Assembly: GCF_001707885.1 (NCBI RefSeq)
Contig: NZ_MASS01000015.1
Coordinates: forward strand, 1 to 64,000
Direction of reading: 5' to 3'
DNA: 64,000 bases
Source of the DNA: Desulfosporosinus cupriresistens
GTDB taxonomy: Bacteria; Bacillota; Desulfitobacteriia; Desulfitobacteriales; Desulfitobacteriaceae
Below, piece after piece: positions 44,284 through 54,111 of this stretch; the first letter of the stretch is position 1; every line of letters starts with the position of its first letter. The position numbers were made by a program, and so were the translations under genes. Below the pieces are notes generated by a model. It ran no database searches and was not told where the DNA came from. It saw only the letters and a list, made by a program, of their open reading frames with translations.

Positions 44284-45852
44284 ATGATCAAAACGATTTT
44301 AGGCAGAGAACTTCCGGCTTACATAGAGGGGTATGGAGAAGTTAAGCCGTTTCAAGGCACTTATATTAATGAAAGGATTAAGACCAGGAAAGCTGTGAAA
44401 CTGACCAGTGTCATCCCCAGTGAGCAAAAAATTTTAGCAAGTTTAGATCAGGCTTTAGATATATTAAACATAATGGATGGTATGACAATTTCGTTCCATC
44501 ACCATTTAAGAAATGGAGATTATATCTTAAATAGGGTGGTGGAGGCCTTGGCTAGACGAGGCATAAAAAATCTTACGATCGCGGCCAGCTCTATCTTTCC
44601 AGTCCATGCGCCCCTTGTAGAGCACATAAAAAATGGAGTGGTCACTGGAATTGTAGCGAACTATATGTCAGGGCCTGTGCCGGAGGCCATATCACGAGGG
44701 GAATTAAAAAAGCCTGCTATAATGCAGACTCATGGCGGAAGACCTAGGGCCATAGAAAGTGGAGATTTGCATATCGACGTGGCTTTCATTGCAGCGCCTA
44801 CGGCAGATACCTACGGCAACATCAATGGAGTGGAGGGTAAATCGGCCTGTGGAGCCTTAGGTTATGCTGTTTCAGATGCCGAGTACGCCGATAAAACGGT
44901 AGTTATAACCGATAATTTAGTGTCCTACCCAGCCTGCCCAATTGAAATTAGCCAAGTTTTTATCGATTACGTGGTTCAGGTTGAATCCATCGGAGACCCT
45001 AGGGGTATTGTTTCAGGCACAACGAAGATTACGAAGGATCCTGTGGCTCTTATGATCGCAAGAATGGCTGCTCAGGTAATCCAGGCTTCGGGTTTGATTA
45101 GAAATGGAATGTCCTTTCAAACAGGCGCAGGTGGAACCTCTCTCGCAGTCGCAGCAGAGCTTAAAAATATTATGAAACGGGAAGGTGTAGTTGGAAGCTT
45201 CGCTGCCGGTGGAATTACGGGTTATCTTGTGGAGATGCTGGAAGAAGGATTATTTCAAGCCCTCTTTGATGTTCAATGCTTTGATCTAGAAGCAATAGAA
45301 TCGTATAGAAATAATAAACGGCACCAATTTATGTCTGCTTCCATGTATGGGAATCCTCACACTAAGGGAGCGGTGGTTAACAACTTAGATATCATGATCC
45401 TGGGAGCCACTGAAATTGACATCGCCTTTAACGTCAATGTTACGACAGGCTCAGACGGAGTAATCATGGGCGGCTCGGGTGGGCATAGTGATACCGCTGC
45501 AGGGGCCAAACTCTCCATTGTCGTTACTAATCTAATGAAAGCCAGGCTTCCAATAATCAAAGATAAAGTGACGACGATTACAACTCCAGGAGAAAGCATT
45601 GATGTTGTTGTGACTGAACGCGGAATTGCTGTCAATCCTAGAAGAGTAGATTTAATTGAAAAACTAAGGAAAACGGGCCTGCCGCTCATGACTATTGAAG
45701 AATTGAAAATGATGGCCGAAAAGATTACAGGAGTGCCTAAGGCCATTAAAACCTCCGATAAGATCGTGGCTGTGGTGGAATACCGAGATGGTAGTGTTAT
45801 AGATGTTGTGAGGATGGTAGAGGAGAATAGTAATGTATGGAGTCATCCCTGA
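44284..45852 (+). CDS. citF: Citrate/citramalate lyase alpha subunit (CoA/ACP transferase)
   Basis: It transfers the incoming acid onto the carrier protein by exchange with the acetyl group. The ATG at 44284 begins the recognisable domain (MIKTILGRELPAYIEGYGEV), but GGGGGAAG is 18 bases away. An in-frame CTG at 44269 has ideal spacing and may be the true start. Family stretches: TISFHHHLRNGDYI, GGRPRAIESGDLHIDVAF, QTGAGGTSLAV, GGITGYLVEMLEEGLF and MGGSGGHSDTAAGAKL. Length (522 aa) is normal. The next gene overlaps by 20 bp. Confidence 0.93.
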   Translation: MIKTILGRELPAYIEGYGEVKPFQGTYINERIKTRKAVKLTSVIPSEQKILASLDQALDILNIMDGMTISFHHHLRNGDYILNRVVEALARRGIKNLTIAASSIFPVHAPLVEHIKNGVVTGIVANYMSGPVPEAISRGELKKPAIMQTHGGRPRAIESGDLHIDVAFIAAPTADTYGNINGVEGKSACGALGYAVSDAEYADKTVVITDNLVSYPACPIEISQVFIDYVVQVESIGDPRGIVSGTTKITKDPVALMIARMAAQVIQASGLIRNGMSFQTGAGGTSLAVAAELKNIMKREGVVGSFAAGGITGYLVEMLEEGLFQALFDVQCFDLEAIESYRNNKRHQFMSASMYGNPHTKGAVVNNLDIMILGATEIDIAFNVNVTTGSDGVIMGGSGGHSDTAAGAKLSIVVTNLMKARLPIIKDKVTTITTPGESIDVVVTERGIAVNPRRVDLIEKLRKTGLPLMTIEELKMMAEKITGVPKAIKTSDKIVAVVEYRDGSVIDVVRMVEENSNVWSHP

Positions 45853-46885
45853 ATGGGTAAATCTTAAAGATCGCAAAGCAAGAGACGAGGTAGAAACCTT
45901 TCTACGAGGTTTTAATTTAAGTTTAGATCAGGATGTGGACTATACTATAGTAATAAGAGATGGAGTTTCGCAGGAAGCTTCAATTATTGCAACCTGTTCT
46001 AAAGCAAAAAATGTTTTAAAATGCTTTGCCATAATTGAGGAGCATAGAGGAGAAGGAATAGCCTCCATCTTAATTTCTGCTCTGATCGATAAACTGTTCA
46101 GTCAAGGTATATTCCACAGCTTTATTTTCTCAAAACCAGCAAGTACTCATGTTTTTTTGGCTCTTAATTTCAAACTTATCCATAGTAATGAAGAGGTAGC
46201 CCTCTTAGAAAATGGCGTTTATGATATCTACAAAGCCTTAGAGGATATGAAAGAAAAGTATAATCTAGGGGGCGGAGAAAAAGCGGCGTTAGTAATGAAT
46301 TGCAACCCTTTCACCCTAGGACACGCCTATTTAATTGAAGAAGCGGCTAAAAACAATAAAGAGGTACTCGTGTTTGTTGTCGAGGAAGATCGATCACTAT
46401 TTCCCTTTAAAACGCGATATGAGCTGGTTAGTAAAGGCGTTTCGCACTTAAAAAATGTTAAGGTGTTACCAAGTGGAGAGTATATAATATCTTCAGCCAC
46501 TTTCCCTTCCTACTTTTTGCGGGAAAAGGGTGCAAGGTTAAAGGCTTATGTGGAGTTAGACTCCTCAATCTTTGGCCAGTATTTCTGTAAAATCTTAAAT
46601 ATTACGAAGAGATATGTGGGGTATGAACCTTATTGCCAAATTACTGAGACCTACAATGAGGCTCTGAAGAAGGTCCTTCCTACTTATGGCGTAGAGGTGC
46701 ACGTTATTGGAAGGAAAAGGTTTAAGGATGTTGCCATAAGCGCTTCTAGGGTTAGAGCTCTAATAAAACAAGGGGAGCTCGATGATCTTAAAAACCTTCT
46801 GCCTGACGTTACTCTGGAGTTTTTAAACACACGCTTAGGAAGGGAGATCGTGGAGAAGCTGAAAAGTAGTTGCTCCTCGCACTAA
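45833..46885 (+). CDS. citC: [Citrate (pro-3S)-lyase] ligase
   Basis: It acetylates the thiol of the CitD prosthetic group using acetate and ATP, switching the lyase on. The ATG at 45833 lies within citF, after GAGGAGAATAGT, which gives translational coupling. An N-terminal GNAT-like domain (about 40-130, EEHRGEGIASILISALIDK) is followed by a nucleotidyltransferase domain with NPFTLGHAYLIEEAA (HxGH-like) and ISASRVRALI. Length (350 aa) is normal. Confidence 0.93.
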   Translation: MYGVIPEWVNLKDRKARDEVETFLRGFNLSLDQDVDYTIVIRDGVSQEASIIATCSKAKNVLKCFAIIEEHRGEGIASILISALIDKLFSQGIFHSFIFSKPASTHVFLALNFKLIHSNEEVALLENGVYDIYKALEDMKEKYNLGGGEKAALVMNCNPFTLGHAYLIEEAAKNNKEVLVFVVEEDRSLFPFKTRYELVSKGVSHLKNVKVLPSGEYIISSATFPSYFLREKGARLKAYVELDSSIFGQYFCKILNITKRYVGYEPYCQITETYNEALKKVLPTYGVEVHVIGRKRFKDVAISASRVRALIKQGELDDLKNLLPDVTLEFLNTRLGREIVEKLKSSCSSH

Positions 46886-47425
46886 ATGATGAAAGAATAC
46901 ACAGCCGATGAATTACTTTTAGCTAGGGAAAAAAGAGTTAGCTTAATCGGCAAATTACTAAAACGGTATAATACCCCACTATTAGTTATGAGAGTAAACT
47001 ATCCGGGACTTGAAAAAACAAATGAGATGACAACCCAGATGATTGAGGATATGAGCTCTCTAATTTGTACTATTTTAAGCGACAAAGTTTGTAGCAAGTT
47101 ACTACTTCAAGGAGCAGAAGGCCCGATTCTTTATGTTGCCGTTAAAGAAGACATTTTGGTTTTGAAGAGGATAGCGATTGATCTTGAAGAAAAACATACC
47201 CTTGGGAGATGTTTAGACCTAGATGTGTATGATTTAGAGGGGAAAAGTATAGGCAGGCAGGAACTGGGGTATCCAAGGAGAAAATGTTATCTATGTGAGG
47301 AGTATGCCCATAATTGCGTTAGGGCGAAACGACATAGCAAACATGAGGTCGTCGGATATATTAAAGAAAAATATAGGGAATATAGGGAAAATGTTTATGG
47401 TAGCGAACACCAGACTAAACACTAG
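46886..47425 (+). CDS. citX: Apo-citrate lyase phosphoribosyl-dephospho-CoA transferase
   Basis: It transfers the triphosphoribosyl-dephospho-CoA precursor onto apo-CitD. The ATG at 46886 directly abuts the citC stop (a second ATG follows at 46889). The product (179 aa) has MRVNYPGLEKTNE, LGRCLDLDVYDLEGKSIGR and the Cys-rich end PRRKCYLCEEYAHNCVRAKRHS that is characteristic of CitX. It overlaps the citG start. Confidence 0.9.
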   Translation: MMKEYTADELLLAREKRVSLIGKLLKRYNTPLLVMRVNYPGLEKTNEMTTQMIEDMSSLICTILSDKVCSKLLLQGAEGPILYVAVKEDILVLKRIAIDLEEKHTLGRCLDLDVYDLEGKSIGRQELGYPRRKCYLCEEYAHNCVRAKRHSKHEVVGYIKEKYREYRENVYGSEHQTKH

Positions 47426-48293
47426 CGCAAATGATCAATGTATTAAGATAGCGAGTTTTGCTGTGCAAGCAATGCTCTATGAGGCATCCTGCCATCCATC
47501 GCCCGGATTGGTTTCCAGAGCCTCAAGTGGCGCTCATCAAGATATGGATTACTTCACTTTCTTGGATAGCGCCACCACCCTAATTAGTCCCTTAATTCAT
47601 TGCACAGAGGCGGGGTTCACCTCCAGTACACCCCAAGAAATTTTCACTCAAATAAGGCAGATTGGACAATTGGGCGAACAACAAATGTTTCGCAAGACTT
47701 TAGGGGTCAATACCCATAAAGGAATGTTTTTTTTGTTAGGTGTTTGCTGTGCTGCTGCAGGCAAAGCACTTCATAGCGGAGCTCGCTTCTCAGCTTTACA
47801 AAGCATCATAAAAGATATGACCTCGGGTTTGGTAGAGCGGGAGTTGAGCTCAAGGTATCATGAGTTTAAAAATGCTGATGAACTCTTCTTAACACACGGA
47901 GAAAGGCTCTTTTTGCACCATAAAGTAGAAGGAATTCGTGGAGAAGTTCAAAGAGGACTGCCCACGGTTTTTGATTTTTCGCTAGGTTTTTATAAGAGGA
48001 ACCAAGATTTAGGTAAAAACCAAAGATTAGTGCAAACTCTTTTGGCGATTATGCAGTATTGTGAAGACTCCACTATTTTATATAGACACTCTATTGACAC
48101 ATTAAAAGAAATTCAAGAAAAGGCTAAGCAAATTATTTCCATAGGCGGAGTAAAAACGTCCCAAGGAATAAAAGCGATCCATGAAATGGATAAAGACTTC
48201 TCTCGACGAAAGATTAGTCCCGGTGGTAGCGCAGATTTATTAGGGGTCACAGTCTTCTTGGATCTATTAGATGATTATATGGAAAGAGACTGA
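47391..48293 (+). CDS. citG: Triphosphoribosyl-dephospho-CoA synthase
   Basis: It condenses dephospho-CoA with ATP to make the prosthetic-group precursor for CitD. The ATG at 47391 (or 47397) is chosen by AGGGAAA and family length; the frame is open from 47295. The CitG family pattern is clear: ASFAVQAMLYEASCHPSPGL, SGAHQDMDYFTFLDSA, GVNTHKGMFFLLGV and RKISPGGSADLLGVTVFLD. Length is about 300 aa. It is the last gene of the set and no transporter or CitAB regulator follows. Confidence 0.92.
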   Translation: MFMVANTRLNTSANDQCIKIASFAVQAMLYEASCHPSPGLVSRASSGAHQDMDYFTFLDSATTLISPLIHCTEAGFTSSTPQEIFTQIRQIGQLGEQQMFRKTLGVNTHKGMFFLLGVCCAAAGKALHSGARFSALQSIIKDMTSGLVERELSSRYHEFKNADELFLTHGERLFLHHKVEGIRGEVQRGLPTVFDFSLGFYKRNQDLGKNQRLVQTLLAIMQYCEDSTILYRHSIDTLKEIQEKAKQIISIGGVKTSQGIKAIHEMDKDFSRRKISPGGSADLLGVTVFLDLLDDYMERD

Positions 48294-48301
48294 GGGAAAA
48301 G

Positions 48302-48336
48302 GGACGGTTCATCGTGATGCTCTACCACGAACGTCC
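48302..48336. other. Hairpin after citG
   Basis: GGACGGTTC (48302) pairs with GAACGTCC (48329) with one mismatch around an inner CGTGATG-ACCACG stem; no T run. The stretch 48294-48628 otherwise holds the dispersed repeat listed next. Confidence 0.5.
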
Positions 48337-48400
48337 TGTGCGAATAAGGGGTAAATCTTTTTCGGAGAAAATTTTCTATTAAGTTCAGGGAAGTAAGGAA

Positions 48401-48561
48401 AGGGGATGTGTGAAAACTCAGTCTCCAAAATTTCAAGTGGTTACAACAATCATAAGCGTCCTCATTTCACTATTAAAGTGGAGTGAGGACGCTTGTGTTT
48501 TGATGATATAGAAGCAAAAGTGGGGATGTGAAAAATATAGTAACAAGTTTTAGCACAGCCC
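48401..48561. repeat. Dispersed 160-bp intergenic repeat, copy 2
   Basis: About 85-90% identical to 1918-2081. The central hairpin is cleaner here: AAGCGTCCTCATTTCAC and GTGGAGTGAGGACGCTT. Confidence 0.85.
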
Positions 48562-48628
48562 CTTTTTCACGGTCTGACTATGTGCTTTGTTAATCTTATA
48601 GAAGTAGTAAAGAGTATTTATAGAGAAA

Positions 48629-50011
48629 TCAAATAAGCTGTTGTAGCTCGTTGAGGATTCCGACAACCTCTTGAGATGCCTGGGACATCTCAGACAGGAG
48701 GTAGGCGGCTTCTTCAACGTTACCTTGACTGTACGCGTGGGCAGCTTGGCGTGCTAATTCATGCACGCGTTCGTGAGGTGACGCAAGTTTCAAGAAGGTT
48801 GGGTTTGTTCGTAATAGGGTAGAATTCGGACCATCGACCCATTGTCCTAAGCGACAGTCATGGTGAGTACCCACGTTATTTGCATCAACTTGCTCATACC
48901 CCAAAAGCATATTATAGATTCGCCAAGTCCAGAGGAGGTGATCTGTCTTAGAAAGCTCGAGAGCCTGTGAAGTGTTTATGACAGGCACACTCTGGATTTG
49001 GCGGGTTCTGATTTCTCCGAGTTGTTGGCTGATAGAATAAATCCCCTCGCCCGTTTGGTTGGCAACGATTTCAGTTGTATTGGCAGATTCGCTCACCGAG
49101 CTAATGATTTGAGCAAATTCTTCGATAACGGCACTTTGTTCTTCGCTTCCGGCAGCAATTTGTTGAATTTCCTCCGCGATCGTTTCGACGTGGTTTAAGA
49201 TTTGCTCCACCTCTTGCCCCGCAGCCTGCATGACGGATTTTCCTTCCAGCATCATGTGAGAGAGGGAAAGGATGTCACTCGCAGTACGGCTAGAATTCTG
49301 ATTCAAATGCCCAGTCTTCTGTCGGATGTCAGTGACAGACATCTTCGTGTGTTCGGCTAGCTTGCGTACTTCGTCGGCAACGACTGCAAACCCACGTCCC
49401 TGCTCTCCCGCTCGAGCGGCTTCGATGGCCGCGTTTAAAGCCAAAAGGTTTGTCTGATCCGCAACGCCTGCAATGACGCCGACAATCTGTTCGATCTCGC
49501 CCATGGAATCTAAAACAGCTTGTACCTGGAGGCTCACTTGTTCGAATTGGGCAAAGGAGCGTTCAACAAAGTCAATGGCTTGTTTGATCTTTTCCACCCC
49601 AGAGGAGGCCATACTCAAGGATTGTTCGACAAAAGACGCTGCATTGGCTGCGGATGAGGCAGTTTCACCGGCGGCTGCGCCCATTTCTTGGGCCTGTGCG
49701 GACATATTAGCAATTTGTGGCGTCTGTTCCTGAATGCGTTGGAGCATTTCTCGAATAGAGGTCATACCGGTCATTTGTCCAACTGCTCCATTAATGTCGA
49801 GCATAGTACTGGCGACAGCATTTTGCCGTGTTTCGATGATTCCGTTGATGACTTTGACAATACCGCTAAGTGAGCTAGAGGGAGAGAGGTCCGGCTCAAG
49901 CGGTTTTCCGAGGTCGCAGTGATTCAGACATTCAGTTAACTTGTCTAGTTCATCTTTGTCTATGGCCATCTGCGTAACGCTGTCAGAAAAATGACGTCTA
50001 AATTTAAACAT
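48629..50011 (-). CDS. Soluble methyl-accepting chemotaxis protein with C-terminal CZB domain
   Basis: The ATG at 50011 follows GAGAGGGAGCG. The 460-residue protein has no membrane segment. A short N-terminal region (about 1-80) precedes the coiled-coil signalling domain (about 90-335), with the hairpin tip [32 protein letters not shown] that docks CheA/CheW. Residues about 345-455 are a CZB zinc-binding domain: [20 protein letters not shown], then [10 protein letters not shown], supplying the His, Cys, His and His ligands. CZB receptors sense zinc or hypochlorous acid in other bacteria. The gene is monocistronic. Confidence 0.93.
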   Translation of the reverse strand: MFKFRRHFSDSVTQMAIDKDELDKLTECLNHCDLGKPLEPDLSPSSSLSGIVKVINGIIETRQNAVASTMLDINGAVGQMTGMTSIREMLQRIQEQTPQIANMSAQAQEMGAAAGETASSAANAASFVEQSLSMASSGVEKIKQAIDFVERSFAQFEQVSLQVQAVLDSMGEIEQIVGVIAGVADQTNLLALNAAIEAARAGEQGRGFAVVADEVRKLAEHTKMSVTDIRQKTGHLNQNSSRTASDILSLSHMMLEGKSVMQAAGQEVEQILNHVETIAEEIQQIAAGSEEQSAVIEEFAQIISSVSESANTTEIVANQTGEGIYSISQQLGEIRTRQIQSVPVINTSQALELSKTDHLLWTWRIYNMLLGYEQVDANNVGTHHDCRLGQWVDGPNSTLLRTNPTFLKLASPHERVHELARQAAHAYSQGNVEEAAYLLSEMSQASQEVVGILNELQQLI

Positions 50012-50470
50012 TATACGCTCCCTCTCAACATAAGAATCAATTCTATCTCAGAACTTCTTCATAAATAATTAGAATTTGAGAGATAGCAAATTTGGTATTA
50101 CGACGTGTTCTTCTTATATTATTAAAAATCCTGCTTGTTTTTCTACTTTTAAAAATAAATTTTTCTTTTTTTCGAGGATTATAGACATTACTCCATTATG
50201 ACAATTTGCAATTGAGGAATTTGCATAATTACATCATAAATAATTACGAACGGTTTCATGTCCAATCAAGTTTTTGAATTTCTTTTAATCGATAGAGTGA
50301 CATTAAAGTGGGTTTGTGTAGCAGTATAATAATACGAATTCACATAAGATTTTTATATTTTCCGACCTAAAAATAGACACAAAAGCTTCACAAAATCTTT
50401 AGCAACAGTTTAAGAATTTACGGTATAATGTAGATAATACTGGAAATCCTTGATAGGAGTTGGCTAAAGT
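50012..50470. promoter_or_regulatory. AT-rich divergent intergenic region
   Basis: 459 bp with no gene. CATAAATAATTA occurs twice (about 50068 and 50232). TATAAT at 50424-50429 is a likely -10 for the small gene at 50471, with no strong -35. Nothing else is recognised. Confidence 0.5.
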
Positions 50471-50686
50471 ATGAATACTTGCCCGTTATGTGGAGCGCGT
50501 GAGGTTGGCCGAATTGGCCGTGAACGGTATTATTGCAGAGAATGTTGTCACGAGTGGACGAAGGGAGGGGGAGAGGTTAAAATTTATGAAGTTTTGTCGG
50601 ATGGATCGGTGGAACAGTTGACAACAGATCATGATCGTTTCTTCCAAGCCTACGCTCAATGTGGTGAACGCCGCCGAGCCGGCTGA
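50471..50686 (+). CDS. Small zinc-finger-like protein
   Basis: ATAGGAGTTGG precedes the ATG at 50471. The 71-residue product has CPLCGAREVGRIGRERYYCREC (Cys4 ribbon, about 4-26), as in transposase-like or InsA-type ribbons and small regulators, then a short acidic part and RRRAG. No other domain is present. Function unknown. Confidence 0.65.
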   Translation: MNTCPLCGAREVGRIGRERYYCRECCHEWTKGGGEVKIYEVLSDGSVEQLTTDHDRFFQAYAQCGERRRAG

Positions 50687-50784
50687 AGGATGGAGCATGT
50701 ACATATTGACAAGTGTTAGGGGTCAATATCCGTAAAACAGTAAATAAATGCAGCAGTGTATTGAAATATGCTAAATAATTAGTG

Positions 50785-50815
50785 AAAAGAGAGCCAAGGT
50801 TTTAGGCTCTCTTTT
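50785..50815 (+). terminator. Terminator
   Basis: 11-bp perfect arms AAAAGAGAGCC and GGCTCTCTTTT (50785-50795, 50805-50815). Confidence 0.8.
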
Positions 50816-50983
50816 GGTCTGTTTGGATAAAAACTTGATCTTTTAAATTATATTGCAGGATTTTCGCTATAAATAATCGAATGATAACAATAAAATTATT
50901 AAAATAGAATTATTTTAAACCATTGCTTGAGAGGGCGACTTAAGACATTGCAAGATTTATTGATAGAGAAGGGATGAGCTCCG

Positions 50984-52231
50984 ATGATTCAGTTACATCA
51001 GTTTGACTTAGACGAAGCTGTTGGCTTATTAAGAATAGACGCAGAACAGTTGGCTCTGCTTAAAGAAATTCGACCTGTGATCGAGCAAAATGCAGAGGAG
51101 ATTGTCCGGAATTTTTATGCTCACGTTACAACCTTATCAGGACTAAAAGCCATTATCGACCGATATTCTACAGTGGACATGTTGAAAATCACCATGAAGA
51201 AATACTTGTTATCTCTTTTCCCAGAAAAGATTGACGAAGAGTTCATGCAGTGGCGAGTTACGATTGGCGAGGTTCATAATCGCATCAACTTGCCACCGTC
51301 TTACTATCTGAGTGCTAATCAGGTCTTATGTGACGAGATTATACCACGGATTTTTAAACACTATCGTAAGAAAACAGAGCAGGCCATCCGGGCCAGTTTA
51401 GCCATTCAGAGACTTTTGAGTTTTGACCAGCAAGTTGTTATGGCTAGTTATATTCAGTCCTACATGACTGAAATCGATAAGAAGGCCGAATTAGAGAAGG
51501 CTTTAAATGAGATCGACGGTTTACAGCGCAGGGTGAGTGAAGCCAGTCAAGCGTTGGCGGCAACCTCGGAAGAAACAGCGGCTTCAGCGTCGGAGATGAA
51601 TGAAGCAACAGCGCAGATTTCGAATAATGCATCTGAAGCGGCCCAATTCTCTCGCCAGGTGGATGCCTTGGCGCAAGAGGGCGCTCAGAAGATTCAAATG
51701 ATCTCAGAGACAATTTTGCGTCTCGCACATATGACAGCTGAGATGCAAGGGAAAATGACCGAATTGGATAAAAGCTCGGCGCGAATTGCCTCGGTTACGG
51801 ATGTGATCAAGGAAATCGCCTCACAAACCAATCTCTTGGCCTTAAATGCCGCCATTGAAGCAGCACGCGCTGGAGAAAGTGGTCGAGGCTTTGGGGTCGT
51901 CGCCGAGGAAGTTAAGAAGCTCGCAACCCATTCTGAACAATCGGTCAAGGAGATTAGCGGACTGATTGCGATCACGAAGCAAAATACGATTGCGGTGAAT
52001 CAATCCATTGCTCAAACGACTGAGGCCATGCAGATTGCCGCGGCAGAGGCAGGAGAAGTCGTAGGTCGTTTTGGAGAAATCATGTCTGCAATTAATGCCA
52101 GTATTCAACAAGTTCAAGGAATCGCTCAGCAGATTGATGCCTTAGCCTTGACGGCTGGCCAGATCGGAGCAGCCTCAGAAGATGTGGCTAATTCGGCAAC
52201 TTCATTAGCCCAAATGGGGTTGCGGGATTAG
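50984..52231 (+). CDS. Globin-coupled chemoreceptor (HemAT-like)
   Basis: AGAAGGGATGAGC precedes the ATG at 50984. Residues about 1-170 are a sensor globin: VRNFYAHV, then the proximal haem ligand His98 in [17 protein letters not shown], and a helix with [10 protein letters not shown]. It joins directly to a cytoplasmic MCP signalling domain (about 175-412) with [32 protein letters not shown] at the tip. There are no membrane segments. HemAT binds O2 and drives aerotaxis; in an anaerobe it probably serves oxygen avoidance or NO sensing. It is 2.5 kb from the other soluble receptor. Confidence 0.93.
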   Translation: MIQLHQFDLDEAVGLLRIDAEQLALLKEIRPVIEQNAEEIVRNFYAHVTTLSGLKAIIDRYSTVDMLKITMKKYLLSLFPEKIDEEFMQWRVTIGEVHNRINLPPSYYLSANQVLCDEIIPRIFKHYRKKTEQAIRASLAIQRLLSFDQQVVMASYIQSYMTEIDKKAELEKALNEIDGLQRRVSEASQALAATSEETAASASEMNEATAQISNNASEAAQFSRQVDALAQEGAQKIQMISETILRLAHMTAEMQGKMTELDKSSARIASVTDVIKEIASQTNLLALNAAIEAARAGESGRGFGVVAEEVKKLATHSEQSVKEISGLIAITKQNTIAVNQSIAQTTEAMQIAAAEAGEVVGRFGEIMSAINASIQQVQGIAQQIDALALTAGQIGAASEDVANSATSLAQMGLRD

Positions 52232-52270
52232 AGGGGACTTGTGTTGAGGAACGGAAGACGGAGTTTAGGA

Positions 52271-52412
52271 GGACGGCACATTTCATGTGCACCGTCTTGT
52301 TCTGGGATAGTGGAGGGACGCTTCTTGATTCTCATACGTCGTAACCTTATCTTCTTTTCCCGTGTCTCTACTGTGCCTTATCAATATCAGATAAAGCACA
52401 GTAGGGATTTTT
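52271..52412 (+). terminator. Two hairpins after the HemAT-like gene
   Basis: The first (GACGGCACAT/ATGTGCACCGTC, about 52274-52296) has a bulge. The second has CTACTGTGC (52368) and GCACAGTAG (to 52404) arms with TTATC/GATAA inside and a T6 run after. No gene lies in 52232-52554. Confidence 0.75.
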
Positions 52413-52554
52413 TGCGTTAGCCGAGGAAGAATATAACGGATGTTATAATTATTATGGTTTAAATGCGTTAAATGCGTTTCAAAACTATTTGTGGTAAAGT
52501 TGTAGTGAAACTGTTGATTTTGGAATTAGATCTGAGAAAAAGGGGAGATTGGCT

Positions 52555-53202
52555 TTGTTTTACCCTTTTGAAATGGAACGCTATCTGGAAACATTGTTGG
52601 GAGAACGGGACCCGCTGCTTCGAGAAATGGAGGAGCAGGCCCTTAAAGAAACTATACCGGTAGTGACGCCAATGGTTGGGAATTTCCTTAACTTACTTGT
52701 ACATATGGGCAAAGCGCAGTCTGTTTTAGAGATTGGGACAGCGATTGGGTATTCTACGATTTGGTTGGGGCGTGCTGCAGAACAGACTGGAGGGCATGTT
52801 ACGACGATTGATATGAATAAAGATCGTCGCGCGCGGGCCGTTAAATATTTTGAGCGTGCAGGACTTCAAGATTGTATCACGGCTTTAGAGGGGGATGCTC
52901 GTAAGATTCTTCCGACCTTGGATTCAGTGTTCGATTTTGTTTTCATCGATGCGGCCAAAGGGGAATATTTGGATTACTTGAGCCTTATTTATCCCTTAAT
53001 TGCCCCAGGGGGAGTATTAGTGGTGGACAATGTGCTTTTTCGTGGGTGGGTGGTTCCGGGAACCACCTTTGCATCTAAGTATGACCGTATGGTGGGGGGA
53101 TTGCGTTTATTTTTACAGGACCTTTGCCAGAATCCGGAATTTTCTACGACTGTCTTGCCATTTGGAGATGGGGTGTCAGTAAGTCGACGGTTAAGAGTAT
53201 AA
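52555..53202 (+). CDS. Class I SAM-dependent O-methyltransferase (YrrM/caffeoyl-CoA type)
   Basis: The TTG at 52555 is favoured by spacing from AAAAGGGGAG; a TTG two codons earlier is nearer. The 215-residue protein has motif I VLEIGTAIGYSTIWLG, motif II TTIDMNKDRRARA, FDFVFIDAAKGEYLDYL (metal-binding Asp) and GGVLVVDNVLFRG (Asp-Asn). This is the cation-dependent O-methyltransferase family; Firmicute YrrM methylates a wobble uridine on tRNA. The gene is alone, so the tRNA role is by family only. Confidence 0.9.
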   Translation: MFYPFEMERYLETLLGERDPLLREMEEQALKETIPVVTPMVGNFLNLLVHMGKAQSVLEIGTAIGYSTIWLGRAAEQTGGHVTTIDMNKDRRARAVKYFERAGLQDCITALEGDARKILPTLDSVFDFVFIDAAKGEYLDYLSLIYPLIAPGGVLVVDNVLFRGWVVPGTTFASKYDRMVGGLRLFLQDLCQNPEFSTTVLPFGDGVSVSRRLRV

Positions 53203-53261
53203 TGCAAACGTTTAAATGGGATGATGCATAAGGATATATGTTTTAGAGATGGAAGAGGATA

Positions 53262-53981
53262 ATGAAGATGGATAGGTGGCACTCACTAAATAGGGGGATA
53301 TTGAGCCAGCGTTATGAAGAAATTGATGTTTTAAGGGCGCTGGCGATCGGGCTGATGGTGGTATTTCATCTTGTTTATGACCTAAAGGAGTTTGCTGGGG
53401 TCGATATTGACTATCAGGATCCGTTTTGGTTTGTCATTGGAAAGACTTCTGCTCTGCTCTTTATTTTTATATCGGGGCTTTCTAGTGGTTTTAGCAAATC
53501 CTCAGTTAGGCGGGGACTGAAAGTGCTGTTCTGGGGAATGGTCATCACAGTTGTAACTTATCTGTTTATGAAAGAAGAGTATGTCCGCTTTGGGATTCTA
53601 CATTTTTTAGGTGTGACGATGATCTTATCCCCTCTCGTTTCTCGCTTATCTTCACGAACGCTTTGGGTACTTGTCGTTCCTATCGTCCTGCTTGGATTGT
53701 GGTTCAACGGACTGGCAGTAGGAACGGGTCTCTTTATTCCATTTGGGCTAATGAATGACGGGTTTAGTTCTCTAGATTATTATCCCCTTTTTCCGTATTT
53801 TGCGGTGACCATTTTAGGGATTCTTGCATATCGACGTTTTTACGCTCAGAGAACGAAGTCTCTATTTTCGTTTCGGCTGAATTCTAACCTGACTAAGTGG
53901 TTAAGTCGAAATTCATTGGGCATTTATTTAATTCATCAGCCCATAATCCTGTTTATTATTTTCGTCGTTAATCGTTTATGA
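53262..53981 (+). CDS. DUF1624/heparan-alpha-glucosaminide acetyltransferase-like membrane protein
   Basis: GAAGAGGAT precedes the ATG at 53262 (another ATG at 53268). The 239-residue product has about seven membrane segments. The N-terminal EIDVLRALAIGLMVVFHLVYDLKEF carries the active-site-like His of the acyltransferase family, followed by PFWFVIGKTSALLFIFISGLS and FGILHFLGVTMIL. The short bacterial members (DUF1624) are thought to acetylate wall or sugar substrates across the membrane. It is co-directional with the methyltransferase, 60 bp apart. Confidence 0.85.
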   Translation: MKMDRWHSLNRGILSQRYEEIDVLRALAIGLMVVFHLVYDLKEFAGVDIDYQDPFWFVIGKTSALLFIFISGLSSGFSKSSVRRGLKVLFWGMVITVVTYLFMKEEYVRFGILHFLGVTMILSPLVSRLSSRTLWVLVVPIVLLGLWFNGLAVGTGLFIPFGLMNDGFSSLDYYPLFPYFAVTILGILAYRRFYAQRTKSLFSFRLNSNLTKWLSRNSLGIYLIHQPIILFIIFVVNRL

Positions 53982-54111
53982 GGGAGGAAGTGTCTTAGCC
54001 CGTTCGCACACGTTACATTGCTATTTGCTTGTCACTAAGGCTAAAACGCAAAACCTCTGGGGTGTTCTGTATGTGAACCGTTGCGTTTCTTAACGCCTTA
54101 TTGTCTGCGCT

